Assembly (NCBI RefSeq): GCF_008327685.1
Contig: NZ_BDDE01000019.1
Coordinates: 225,015-289,014 of the forward strand
DNA from: Actinomadura sp. K4S16
Lineage (GTDB): Bacteria; Actinomycetota; Actinomycetes; Streptosporangiales; Streptosporangiaceae
Direction of reading: 5' to 3'
DNA length: 64,000 nucleotides
The notes beneath the pieces are model-generated. The model was not told the origin of the DNA. It did not search any database and worked only from the letters and a program-made list of their open reading frames with translations. The position numbers and the translations under genes were made by a program. This document shows positions 15,877 to 23,748 of this stretch, piece by piece; position 1 is the first letter of the stretch, and each line of letters starts with the position of its first letter.

Positions 15877-17391
15877 TCAGCGCCCGCCCTGGCCGCCTCC
15901 GCCCCCGTTTCCGCCGTCCGGCGGGCACGACAGCGTGACGGTGCGCGCGTCGCCGTTGGAGAAGCTGACCGTTCCGGAACCCCCGGGCGGGTCGCAGACC
16001 CCGCTGACGCGCGCGTAGCCGACCTGCCCGCTGCGCAGCGTGCCGCCGCCGCTGGCGCTGAGACCGCCGGACGCGCCCGTGACCGACCAGGTGGCCGTTC
16101 CGCCGACGGCCCGCACGGGGATGTTGCAGCTCCCCGGACCAGCGCCCTGGATCGTGCAGGAGCCGATCGAGAGCCGTCCGGCCTTCGGCTGGGTGCGGGT
16201 CGCGGTCGGACGGGCCGAGCGCGACGGCTCGCGCGTCTTCGTCGGGGTCGGCGTCGGCGAGGTGGTCGTCGGCGTCGGGGTCGCGGTCCGCGTGGGCGTG
16301 GGCGTGTCGGACGGCTCCTCGGACTCGGTCGGCGAGGACGGCTCGACGACGGACGCCGACGCCCCGCCCGAGGGCCCCTCCGCCGCCGTCCGCTCGCCGG
16401 ACGAGCCGGACATCAGGTAGTACGCCGCGGCGACGACCGCGATGACGGCGGCGGCAGCGGCCAGCCCGGCCCACACCCCGCGCGAGCCGGAGCCGTCTCG
16501 GGGCGCCACGCGCACGGGTTCCTGCTCGACCATGCCGGGCCAGCCCCAGGCGTCGAACGGCTCGGCCGCGTGCGCGATGGCGTCGAAGTCGGGCGCCAGC
16601 GACGGGTCGGTGGCGGTCGCCATCACGTGCCCGCGCAGGTCGGTCGGCATCATCGCGACCGGCAGCACCTGCAGGAGCCGCGCCGCGGAGACGGTGCGGT
16701 CGCGCAGGGGACCGCAGATCCCGCAGCCCTCGATGTGGTGGACGAGCCTGCGGACGACCGGCGGCGGCAGCGGCCATCCGGCGTCGTCGGCGATCGCGGC
16801 GACCTCGGGGCAGGCGTCGCGTCCCGCACGGGCGATGTAGGCGGCGGCGAGCGCGTCGTCCAGGCGGGCGCGGGCCTCGGCGGTCAGCTCCGCGGCCTGC
16901 GCCGCGTCCATGCCGAGGACGCCGCCGATCTCGCCGGCGTCCAGGCCGTGCCGCAGCATCAGGTCGAGCGACTCGCGTTCGCGTCCGCGCAGGCCGGACA
17001 GCGCGCCGTGGACGAGCCGCCGCGCCTCCTGCCGCCGGGCGTGCTCCGCGTCGTCGAGGAAGCCGTCCTCGACCTCGGGCGCCTCGTGCCGCTGCGCGGG
17101 ACGGTTCGGGTCGCGCAGCCGCCGCATGCACTCGTTGCGGACGAGCGCGTACAGCCAGCCGCGGAAGCGGTCGGGCTCGCGCAGGCCGGACACGTGCGCG
17201 TAGGCGGCGACGAGCGCGTCGTGGAGCGCGCCGGCCGCCTGTTCCTGGTCGCGCAGCAGCGCGTGGCAGTAGTCGTACAGGCGGGCCGCGTAGCGGTCCA
17301 TGACCTGGATGAGGGCGCTCGGGTCGCCCGCCGCGAGCGTCCGTGCCAGACGCTCGTCGTCGGCGCGGTCGAGACTGGGCCAACCGGACAC
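15877..17391 (-). CDS. ECF sigma factor fused to membrane helix and extracytoplasmic domain (paralogue 2)
   Basis: This 504-aa paralogue of the next gene has the same order of parts: sigma region 2 (MDRYAARLYDYCHALLRDQ, then RFRGWLYALVRNECMRR), region 4 (SGLRGRERESLDLMLRHGLD), H-x3-C-x2-C (HHIEGCGICG, about 235), a membrane helix near 320-340 (AGLAAAAAVIAVVAAAYYLM), a Pro/Thr-rich linker of TPTPTxT type, and a C-terminal domain (about 420-495) with Cys pairs and a Gly-rich end. The outside domains of the two copies align (VRAVGG-x-W-x-V-G) but differ in detail. The GTG at 17391 has GGGAGG at the right spacing. Release of the sigma part after an outside signal, for instance by proteolysis, is inferred. 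Confidence 0.85.
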   Translation of the reverse strand: MSGWPSLDRADDERLARTLAAGDPSALIQVMDRYAARLYDYCHALLRDQEQAAGALHDALVAAYAHVSGLREPDRFRGWLYALVRNECMRRLRDPNRPAQRHEAPEVEDGFLDDAEHARRQEARRLVHGALSGLRGRERESLDLMLRHGLDAGEIGGVLGMDAAQAAELTAEARARLDDALAAAYIARAGRDACPEVAAIADDAGWPLPPPVVRRLVHHIEGCGICGPLRDRTVSAARLLQVLPVAMMPTDLRGHVMATATDPSLAPDFDAIAHAAEPFDAWGWPGMVEQEPVRVAPRDGSGSRGVWAGLAAAAAVIAVVAAAYYLMSGSSGERTAAEGPSGGASASVVEPSSPTESEEPSDTPTPTRTATPTPTTTSPTPTPTKTREPSRSARPTATRTQPKAGRLSIGSCTIQGAGPGSCNIPVRAVGGTATWSVTGASGGLSASGGGTLRSGQVGYARVSGVCDPPGGSGTVSFSNGDARTVTLSCPPDGGNGGGGGQGGR

Positions 17392-17551
17392 GAAGTCCTC
17401 CCGCGGGCTGTGCTCGGAATCCTCGTCCGGGCGTCCGGGACGCCGGGGACGGGCTGGAATATCTCAGAGGGAGCGGTTCGCTCTCCCGGCCCCGGTCGGT
17501 CGTCCGACCGGCGGCCGCCTCCCCGTCACGGGCCAGGGAGGGAAGAAGGTC

Positions 17552-17586
17552 GGAGGCCCGACGGCCCCGCTCCCCGTCGGGCCTCC
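17552..17586. terminator. 13-bp GC-rich hairpin, likely bidirectional terminator
   Basis: GGAGGCCCGACGG (17552-17564) pairs perfectly with 17574-17586 around a 9-nt loop. It lies about 100 bp past the stop of the VWA gene on the minus strand and upstream of the sigma gene, followed on that strand by a pyrimidine-rich tract. Confidence 0.75.
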
Positions 17587-17682
17587 ACATAGATTGACGA
17601 TCGACCCCCGCGCCCGGTTGACACCGAACGCAGGGAAATATCCAGAACTACCTGGCGCATCCGGAAGATCACCGAACGGTGA

Positions 17683-19965
17683 TCACTGGATCCGGCGGGA
17701 GAGCATCCTCAGGAAGATCCGGGAGATCTCGCTGGGCGTCATGGCGACCTGCACGTTGCCGTTCGTCGCCGCGGCGATCTGCTCCAGCTCGTTCTTGTCC
17801 ACGCCCTTGCCGAACCCGATCATGTTCACCTGGATCGGCTTGTTCGGGTCCTGCATGCCCTTCAGCTGCTTCAGCGTGTCCTGCAGCGACGGGCCGTCCG
17901 GGTCGTCGTTCTTCCCGTCGGTGAGCAGCAGGATCGAGTTGCCGAACTCGGGCTTGTAGGAGTCGTTCATCATCTTGTACGCGGCCAGCATGGTCCGGTA
18001 CAGGCCGGTGTCGCCGTCCGACTTGGGCCTCATCTGGTTGAGCGTCGACAGGACGAGGCCGCGCCGCGTGGTGGACCCGATCCGGTCGCCGAGCGCGCCG
18101 ATCGGCACCGTCTCCTTGTACGGCGTCTTGCCGTTCATGTTCGTCGAGAACAGCCACTGGCCGAGTTCGGTGTCGTTGGACATCATGCTCAGCCCGCCCT
18201 GCGAGACCTGCGCGATGGCCTGGAGCCGGTTGACGTTCGGCCCGACCTTCTCGGCCATCGACCCGGACACGTCGATCAGCGTCAGGAGGCGCAGGCCGAG
18301 CGACAGCTTCGCCCACGCCTGCATGACCTTCGCGACGTCCTCGCTCTTCGGCGAGGGCAGCTGCCGCGGCCGGGCCGGGCTGACGCCGGCGGCCTGCCCG
18401 AACCCGGACGGCGCCTTGCCGTCGGCCGTCCGGAACCCGGCGTCGAGGACGTCCTTGCGGGTCGCCTCGGTCCGCATCGCCTGCTCGAGCAGGCGGGCGC
18501 CCTTGCCGCGCGCGTCGTCCTTGGTGGTGACGGCGAACGGGTAGTCCATCGAGAGCGTGCCCTCGATCGGGTACAGCGCCACCGCGGGCTCGGCCGGCTT
18601 GGTCCGGTTGTAGGCGTAGAGGGCCTGCTCCGACGACAGCGAGATCGGCTGCTTGCCGGTGCGGTCCTTGCGGAAGTGGTCGAACTCCGCCTTCGTGTCG
18701 GGGACGGTGCTCTCCCGGACGGTCCGGACGATGCCGGTGAAGATCGAGTCCCGGTTCGGGTCGTTGGCCAGCAGCGTGCTGGTGACCATCAGGGAGCCCA
18801 TGCCCGCGGCGTTCCGCATCGGGTCGGGCACGACGAGCCGCACCGTTCCGGCCGGGATCATCTGGTTCTTGGTCACCGCGCCGCCCGCGACGCCGCCGGC
18901 GGCCTTCAGCAGGTTGTCCCACGACGGGCTGGCGGTGATGCCCTGCTTCTTCAGCTGCGCCGCGAGCGTCTGCGGCAGCCCCACCACGATCGGGCTCGAG
19001 GCCAGCGAGGTCTTGGTGGACACGACGCCGCTCTTGTCGCCGTTCTCGCCGCCGGACTGCGCCAGTGAGATCCACAGGGAGGAGTCGGGGATCCACACGT
19101 CCGGCCGGTCGTCCGCCACGGCCTGCCCGGACAGCAGCGTCGTCACCGACGACGGCTCGGTCCGCTTCACGGTGGCCTTGACGCACTTGCCGTCGACCTT
19201 GTGCTTGCCGTCGTTGAACCGTCCGGCGGCCTTCTCCACGACCGGCGCGATGTCGGGCGCGGCCGCCACGGCCAGGTTCAGCGCGCCGTCCCCGGAGCAG
19301 CCGCCGCCGCTCTCGGCGAACGCGTAGACGCCCACGCCGAGCAGCAGCGCCAGGCCCACGGCGCCGGCCATCGGGCCGATCAGCGCGGTCGCGCTGCGCT
19401 TGCGCTTGCGGCGCCCGTACTCGTAGCCCCCGGACCCGCCGCCATAGCCGCCGGAACCCCCGGAACCGCCGCCGTAACCGCCGGAGCCACCAGAACCGCT
19501 GCCGTAACCGCCGGAGTCGCCGCGCCCGCCGGACCCGCCGAAGTACCCGGACTCGCCGCCGTCCGACCTGCTGATGGCGTCGTACTCGCTGTAGCCCGTC
19601 CCGGCCAGCGGCGACGCGGCGGGCCGGCCCTGCGGGGACCCGGTCCTCGGCTCCTCGCCGTACCGGCCGCCCCCGTAACCGCCCGACCCGGACGCGGCGC
19701 CGTAGGGACCGGAGCCGTAGACCGGCTGCTCGGACGACTGCCGGGGCGTGAACCACTCGGGCGTCTCGCCGGACGCGCCCGGCGCCATGCCGGGCGGCGC
19801 GCCCTGCGGGCCGGCCTGGGGCTGGGCGAGCGGCTGGCCCTGGCTGTCCCGTGCGCCGAACCAGTCGGACGACCCGTCGTTGGCCGGGCCGAAAACGGGC
19901 CTGGACGGGTCGTACCCGCCCTCACCCGGCCCCTCCGGGAAGTCATTGCGATGACGTCCGCTCAC
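17683..19965 (-). CDS. Membrane-anchored solute-binding-like protein with VWA domain
   Basis: This 760-aa protein has a cytoplasmic N-terminal part of about 190 residues rich in Gly, Ser, Tyr and Pro (repeats such as GSGGYGGG), a basic stop (YGRRKRKRS) and one membrane helix (about 200-220; GPMAGAVGLALLLGVGVYAF). An outside periplasmic-binding-like domain follows (about 230-540; LNLAVAAAPDIAPVVEKAA), then a von Willebrand A domain (about 560-745) with the MIDAS signature LIDVSGSMAEK and LLLTDGKNDD. VWA domains bind metal and protein ligands; the binding-protein part resembles ABC-type solute receptors without a transporter nearby. I chose GTG at 19965 (GAGGG upstream); the frame extends 34 codons further. 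A surface adhesion or sensing role is inferred. Confidence 0.85.
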   Translation of the reverse strand: MSGRHRNDFPEGPGEGGYDPSRPVFGPANDGSSDWFGARDSQGQPLAQPQAGPQGAPPGMAPGASGETPEWFTPRQSSEQPVYGSGPYGAASGSGGYGGGRYGEEPRTGSPQGRPAASPLAGTGYSEYDAISRSDGGESGYFGGSGGRGDSGGYGSGSGGSGGYGGGSGGSGGYGGGSGGYEYGRRKRKRSATALIGPMAGAVGLALLLGVGVYAFAESGGGCSGDGALNLAVAAAPDIAPVVEKAAGRFNDGKHKVDGKCVKATVKRTEPSSVTTLLSGQAVADDRPDVWIPDSSLWISLAQSGGENGDKSGVVSTKTSLASSPIVVGLPQTLAAQLKKQGITASPSWDNLLKAAGGVAGGAVTKNQMIPAGTVRLVVPDPMRNAAGMGSLMVTSTLLANDPNRDSIFTGIVRTVRESTVPDTKAEFDHFRKDRTGKQPISLSSEQALYAYNRTKPAEPAVALYPIEGTLSMDYPFAVTTKDDARGKGARLLEQAMRTEATRKDVLDAGFRTADGKAPSGFGQAAGVSPARPRQLPSPKSEDVAKVMQAWAKLSLGLRLLTLIDVSGSMAEKVGPNVNRLQAIAQVSQGGLSMMSNDTELGQWLFSTNMNGKTPYKETVPIGALGDRIGSTTRRGLVLSTLNQMRPKSDGDTGLYRTMLAAYKMMNDSYKPEFGNSILLLTDGKNDDPDGPSLQDTLKQLKGMQDPNKPIQVNMIGFGKGVDKNELEQIAAATNGNVQVAMTPSEISRIFLRMLSRRIQ

Positions 19966-20295
19966 GGCTGCCCTCGATTCACCTGAAACCCGCCGATGTT
20001 CCCCGGCACTGTAGTAGTACGCCCCAGAGGTTACAAAGGACTCAAAACTGATAATGACGCAGGTCATGAGCGTATGGCCTGACGAGCCTGGCAGTGTACG
20101 CCACCGTCACGCCCAGCGATCGAGGCGGTACAAGGGGAGGTGGATTATCCCGCACAGTGGGACATATGGACCCGCCGGCGGCCGGATCCGGCCGCGACGC
20201 GACCGGGCCACTCCGCGACACGGCCGGGCCGTTATGCAACCCGGCCACACTCCCGGCACGCCCCGGCACTCCGCGCCCGGCGGCAGACTTGAGGG
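19966..20295. other. Divergent intergenic region
   Basis: This 330-bp stretch lies between the VWA-protein gene (leftward) and the RNA methyltransferase gene (rightward). It holds both promoters; AT-rich patches such as CTGATAATGAC near 20047 are candidate -10 elements. No gene or repeat is recognised. Confidence 0.5.
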
Positions 20296-21108
20296 ATGGC
20301 CAGCCTCATCCCCGTCTCCGACCCCGCCGACCCGCGCCTCGCGGACTACGTCCGGCTCCGCGACGTCAATCTCCGCAAGAGCCTTGAGGCCGAGCACGGC
20401 CTGTTCGTCGCCGAAGGGGAGAAGGTGATCCGCCGCGCGGTCGCCGCCGGCCACCCCGTCCGCTCCCTGCTGATGGCCCGCCGCTGGACCGAGCCGCTGG
20501 CCGACCTCCTGGACGGCCTCGACGCCCCCGCCTACCTGGTCGACGACGCCACCATGGAGGCCATCACCGGCTTCCAGGTGCACCGCGGCGCGCTGGCGTC
20601 CATGGAACGCCTACCTCTGCCGTCCATCGAGACCGTCCTCTCGGGAGCGCGCCGCATCCTCGTCCTCGAAGACCTGGTCGACCACGCGAACGTGGGCTCC
20701 ATATACAGGTGCGCCGCGGCGCTGGGCATCGACGCGATCATCTTGTCGCCGAGGTGCGCCGACCCTCTGTACCGCCGCGCGGTCAAGGTCTCCATGGGCG
20801 CCGTCTTCGCGATCCCCTACGCCCGCATGGCCAACTGGCACGACGGCCTCGGCGAACTGCGCGCCGCCGGATTCACTCTCCTGGCCCTGACCCCCGCCCA
20901 GTCGGCCACGCCGCTGGACAAGGCTCCTCTCGGCGATCGCGTCGCCCTGATGCTCGGCTCGGAAGGCGACGGCCTCTCGTCCCATTGGCTGGACGAGGCC
21001 GACGAACCGGTCTGCATCCCCATGAGCCCGGACGCCATGTCCGCCGGAGTCGACTCCCTCAACGTCACCGCGGCCGCCGCCATCGCCTGCCACACCCTCA
21101 TGCGTTGA
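20296..21108 (+). CDS. TrmH-family (SpoU) RNA 2'-O-methyltransferase
   Basis: This 270-aa protein has an N-terminal substrate-binding domain (about 1-100; FVAEGEKVIRRAVAAGHPV) and a SPOUT knot methyltransferase domain (about 115-268). The three SpoU motifs are visible: DLVDHANVGSIYRCAAALG (motif 1 with Asn), LMLGSEGDGLS (motif 2) and VDSLNVTAAAAIACH (motif 3). It should methylate a ribose 2'-OH in rRNA or tRNA using SAM, acting as a dimer in the cytoplasm. The exact target nucleotide cannot be assigned, and TsnR-type thiopeptide resistance enzymes share this fold, but this sequence looks like the housekeeping group. Confidence 0.92.
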   Translation: MASLIPVSDPADPRLADYVRLRDVNLRKSLEAEHGLFVAEGEKVIRRAVAAGHPVRSLLMARRWTEPLADLLDGLDAPAYLVDDATMEAITGFQVHRGALASMERLPLPSIETVLSGARRILVLEDLVDHANVGSIYRCAAALGIDAIILSPRCADPLYRRAVKVSMGAVFAIPYARMANWHDGLGELRAAGFTLLALTPAQSATPLDKAPLGDRVALMLGSEGDGLSSHWLDEADEPVCIPMSPDAMSAGVDSLNVTAAAAIACHTLMR

Positions 21109-21283
21109 CGGCCCCGGCGGGAGGCCAATCCGTTCGGCACCTCATCTTCAGGATCAAGCGACTCGCGTCTTCGATTCCGCATGCCGCGGGTCGAGGAAAG
21201 GGAATGGCCGGCCGGACGAGACCGAGAAGCCGCCGCCAAGACCTCCGAAGCCTTTATGCGCCGTCCGTTCGCCGGGGCCGCGA

Positions 21284-21703
21284 CTACGCGAGCGCGGTCT
21301 CGTCGCCGCGCTCGGTCAGGAGGGTTGTCAGTTGCTCGCGCTCCATGGACGCCCAGTCCTCCGGGTCGTCCTCCCAGTCGATGAGCTCGTCGGTGTCCAG
21401 CGCGGCGAGGAAGTCCTCGTGGAGGCCGGCCGGGTTCTGCCGGACCGGGTCCGAGAACTGCCACACTTCGACGGCCGCCCTCAGGTCGCCGCGGTCGGCC
21501 AGCAGTTCGGCCAGTCGCCTGGTCGTCGGGGAGGCGTCGCCGTAGGCGCGGGCCCACACCCGCAGCGCGTCCTCCAGGTCGCCGTGCTTCGCGAGGAGTT
21601 CGCCCAGCCGTCCGGCCGCGTCGCGGTCTCCGGCCTCGGCCTGGGCGCGCAGGTTCGCGATCTCGTCCGACTCCGGCACGCCGCCGTCTGTCCGAATTTC
21701 CAT
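21284..21703 (-). CDS. TPR/Sel1-like repeat protein
   Basis: This small acidic 139-aa protein carries three TPR-like helix pairs (NLRAQAEAGDRDAAGRLGELLA, then HGDLEDALRVWARAYGD, then RRLAELLADRGDLRAAVEVW) followed by an Asp/Glu-rich tail. TPRs are protein-protein interaction scaffolds. There is no signal peptide. The ATG at 21703 has GAGGTGACCGG upstream. It stands alone between a convergent RNA methyltransferase and a gene-free stretch, so partner and function are unknown. Confidence 0.65.
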   Translation of the reverse strand: MEIRTDGGVPESDEIANLRAQAEAGDRDAAGRLGELLAKHGDLEDALRVWARAYGDASPTTRRLAELLADRGDLRAAVEVWQFSDPVRQNPAGLHEDFLAALDTDELIDWEDDPEDWASMEREQLTTLLTERGDETALA

Positions 21704-22250
21704 TACCGGTCACCTCTTCCGGGGGCAGTAAGGGCGCTGGCAAGGAACAGCCGCTTCGGGAAAATAACCATCTCTGAGAGCCTCAAACCGCTTCCTCTCG
21801 GCGAGTCGGCCGGGACGGGCGGCGGAATCCGCGGGTACGCGCGCCGCGTACCCGCCGTTTCGCCGGGCCTTCCGGACGCCCGCCGATAATCGTCAAGACG
21901 CTCCGTGCGGCCCCGGGTTTTCGCTCGCCTTGGAACGGGCCCGCCGATCCCGCGCCGTTCGGCGGCGGGCAGGAGGAACGGCGTCCTCCATCAGCGGATT
22001 GGGGCGGGCGAAGAGGGCTGCATTGCTGGAACGCCGCCGGAGGGTCCAAATATTTCCGGACCGGTTCTGCGGCCTCTTGTGAGATTCTCTTCCCGGGCTC
22101 CGCCGTTTTCGGGGACATGCCCGACGCCGCGCCGAGCTGGGGGGCGACCGCGACAGGCATACCTCCAAGGAACGCGGGCCACCCGTCGCGCGCGTGACCG
22201 GCGCATGGCCCGCGGCGATCAGCCGGATGAAGGACTGAGACGTGCCCGGC
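21704..22250. other. Gene-free stretch with a hairpin
   Basis: This 547-bp stretch has frames on both strands but none with a recognisable domain, start site or typical codon pattern. It holds the promoter of the TPR-like gene, the end of the surface-protein transcript, the near-perfect hairpin at 21831-21855 and an AT-rich island (CCAAATATTTCC) near 22045. Confidence 0.5.
21831..21855. terminator. 11-bp GC-rich hairpin
   Basis: GCGGGTACGCG (21831-21841) and its exact complement (21845-21855) form a stem with a 3-nt loop. It lies about 400 bp past the stop of the surface-protein gene and 130 bp before the TPR gene start. Termination is a guess; a protein-binding palindrome is the alternative. 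Confidence 0.4.
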
Positions 22251-23273
22251 TCAGCGGCCGAACATGCCGCCCCGCGGCCGCCGGTGCGTTCCCCTGGGCC
22301 GCCTCGGCGCCCCGGCCGGGACCCGGCGGCGGCCCAGGCGCAGCTGCGTCAGCAGGAGCGAGAACGCCACCAGCAGCGCCGCCAGCCACGCGATCTGGGT
22401 GCTGGCCATCCGCTCGAACGTCAGGTCCTGCGCGACGGGCGTCTTGTTCCCCTGGAGCCGGCTCTGCGGCGTCTCCGCCCCGGCGCTCGGGCTCGGCGCG
22501 ACGGACGGGTTCGGCGCCTGGATGGACGGCAGCGCCACCTGCGGGTTCCGCGCGTCGAACGACGAGTTGGGCGACGTCTGCACCGACCCGCTCGTGTTGA
22601 CGCCCCCGGTGCCGTTCCCGGAGCCGGACGACCCGCTTCCGCCGGACCCGCCGTGCGACGTCCCCGACGAGGAGGAGTGCGAGGGCGTGGTCGACGGCTT
22701 CGTGGGCTTGCGCGACGGCGACTTCGTGGGCGTCTTCGAGGGCGTGGGGGTCGGCGTGGGCGTCTTCGTGGGCGGCTTGGACGGGACGACGTACTTGAAG
22801 GTCGTGGTCCCGGAGACGGGAGAGAGGTCGGTCGCGTCGACGGTCACGGTGATCGTGTACGTCGTCGTGGCCTTCGGGCCCTCCTCGGGCACCGTCACGT
22901 GCGACTTGACGGGGCCACCGGTCTTCCCGTCGGCGAGGTCGCCGATGGCGCACGCCGCCGACTCGAACGGCGCGCCGCAGTCGCCGGTCACCGTCGCGCC
23001 CTTGAGGGTCACCGCGACGTTCGTGACCTTGATGTTCGCGACGTCGCCGCCATCGGCCTTGACCGTGGTCGTGATGTCGAGGGAGTCACCCGGGTCGAGC
23101 TTGGCCGCCGATGAGGCGACGTCCACCAGGAGCTTGCCCGGGGCGGGGGACGCGGGATCCGATCCGGAGGGGGAGGGCGTGACCTCGGCGACGGCCGATG
23201 CGCCTCCGGCGGCGAGGATGGCCGCCGTGCCGAGCCCAACAAAGATCGGTTTTACCGCCGATCGGCAGATCAC
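22251..23273 (-). CDS. Cell-surface protein with signal peptide, Ser/Thr/Pro stalk and C-terminal anchor
   Basis: This 340-aa protein begins with a signal peptide (about 1-30; VKPIFVGLGTAAILAAGG, then ASAVAE). Next is a beta-sandwich region of the DUF11/CARDB kind (about 45-165; SLDITTTVKADGGDVANIKV, with two Cys in GDCGAPFESAACAIG), then a long TPTPTPSKTPTKSPS stalk likely to be O-mannosylated. The C-terminal helix (about 300-320; IAWLAALLVAFSLLLTQL) precedes a strongly basic tail (RRPRGTHRRPRGG), the layout of a membrane or sortase-like anchor without an LPxTG motif. I chose GTG at 23273 (GGAGGT 10 nt upstream); the frame opens 22 codons earlier. Ligand unknown. Confidence 0.7.
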   Translation of the reverse strand: MICRSAVKPIFVGLGTAAILAAGGASAVAEVTPSPSGSDPASPAPGKLLVDVASSAAKLDPGDSLDITTTVKADGGDVANIKVTNVAVTLKGATVTGDCGAPFESAACAIGDLADGKTGGPVKSHVTVPEEGPKATTTYTITVTVDATDLSPVSGTTTFKYVVPSKPPTKTPTPTPTPSKTPTKSPSRKPTKPSTTPSHSSSSGTSHGGSGGSGSSGSGNGTGGVNTSGSVQTSPNSSFDARNPQVALPSIQAPNPSVAPSPSAGAETPQSRLQGNKTPVAQDLTFERMASTQIAWLAALLVAFSLLLTQLRLGRRRVPAGAPRRPRGTHRRPRGGMFGR

Positions 23274-23379
23274 TGCCGCCGCACCTCCGTCGCGTCGCCG
23301 TTGAACGCTTCCGTTCCGAGGGATCGCCTCGGGAGACATGCGAACACGGATCCCAGGGCCAAATCAAGCCCATCCAGGG

Positions 23380-23748
23380 TCAGACGAACTCCTCGCGGAC
23401 GTCCTCGATCTCCGAGCCGGGCGCCCACGCCTGCCAGATGCCCTGGTCGACGCGCTCCAGCCCCAGCCTTTCGGCGACCGGGGCCAGCCCGCCCACGTAT
23501 TCGACACGAATCCATGTTTCATGCTCGCCGACGATGACGAACCGCTCCCCGCGCCAGCGGCACGTCGTCCGGACGTAGCGGAGGTCCTCCACTTCGGACG
23601 CCGGGACGATGCGGCGGAAGCGTCCCGGCCGCAACTCCTCGAACCCGTCCGTCGGCCCGGGCGCGTACAGCCGGACCTCGCCGTCGGCGCCGGGCGCCGC
23701 CTCGAAGTCGCGGCCGAGCCAGCGCGCGACGTACCCGTCCCGGATCAC
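23380..23748 (-). CDS. Hypothetical protein coupled to the SseB-repeat gene
   Basis: This 122-aa protein's GTG start overlaps the TGA of the upstream giant gene (GTGA, 4 nt), so the two are translationally coupled. It has two similar halves of beta-rich sequence: GYVARWLGRDFEAAPG, later FRRIVPASEVEDLRYVRTTC, then ERFVIVGEHETWIRVEYVGG and a C-terminal WAPGSEIEDVREE. Acidic and Trp-rich, no membrane segment or signal. I do not recognise a named family; the fixed position behind an SseB gene suggests a partner of that protein. The longer frame upstream is a shadow of the giant gene. Confidence 0.7.
   Translation of the reverse strand: MIRDGYVARWLGRDFEAAPGADGEVRLYAPGPTDGFEELRPGRFRRIVPASEVEDLRYVRTTCRWRGERFVIVGEHETWIRVEYVGGLAPVAERLGLERVDQGIWQAWAPGSEIEDVREEFV

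Noticed and set aside
21905..22200. Short frames on both strands in the gap before the surface-protein gene
   Set aside because: No ribosome site, domain or consistent codon pattern; treated as non-coding.
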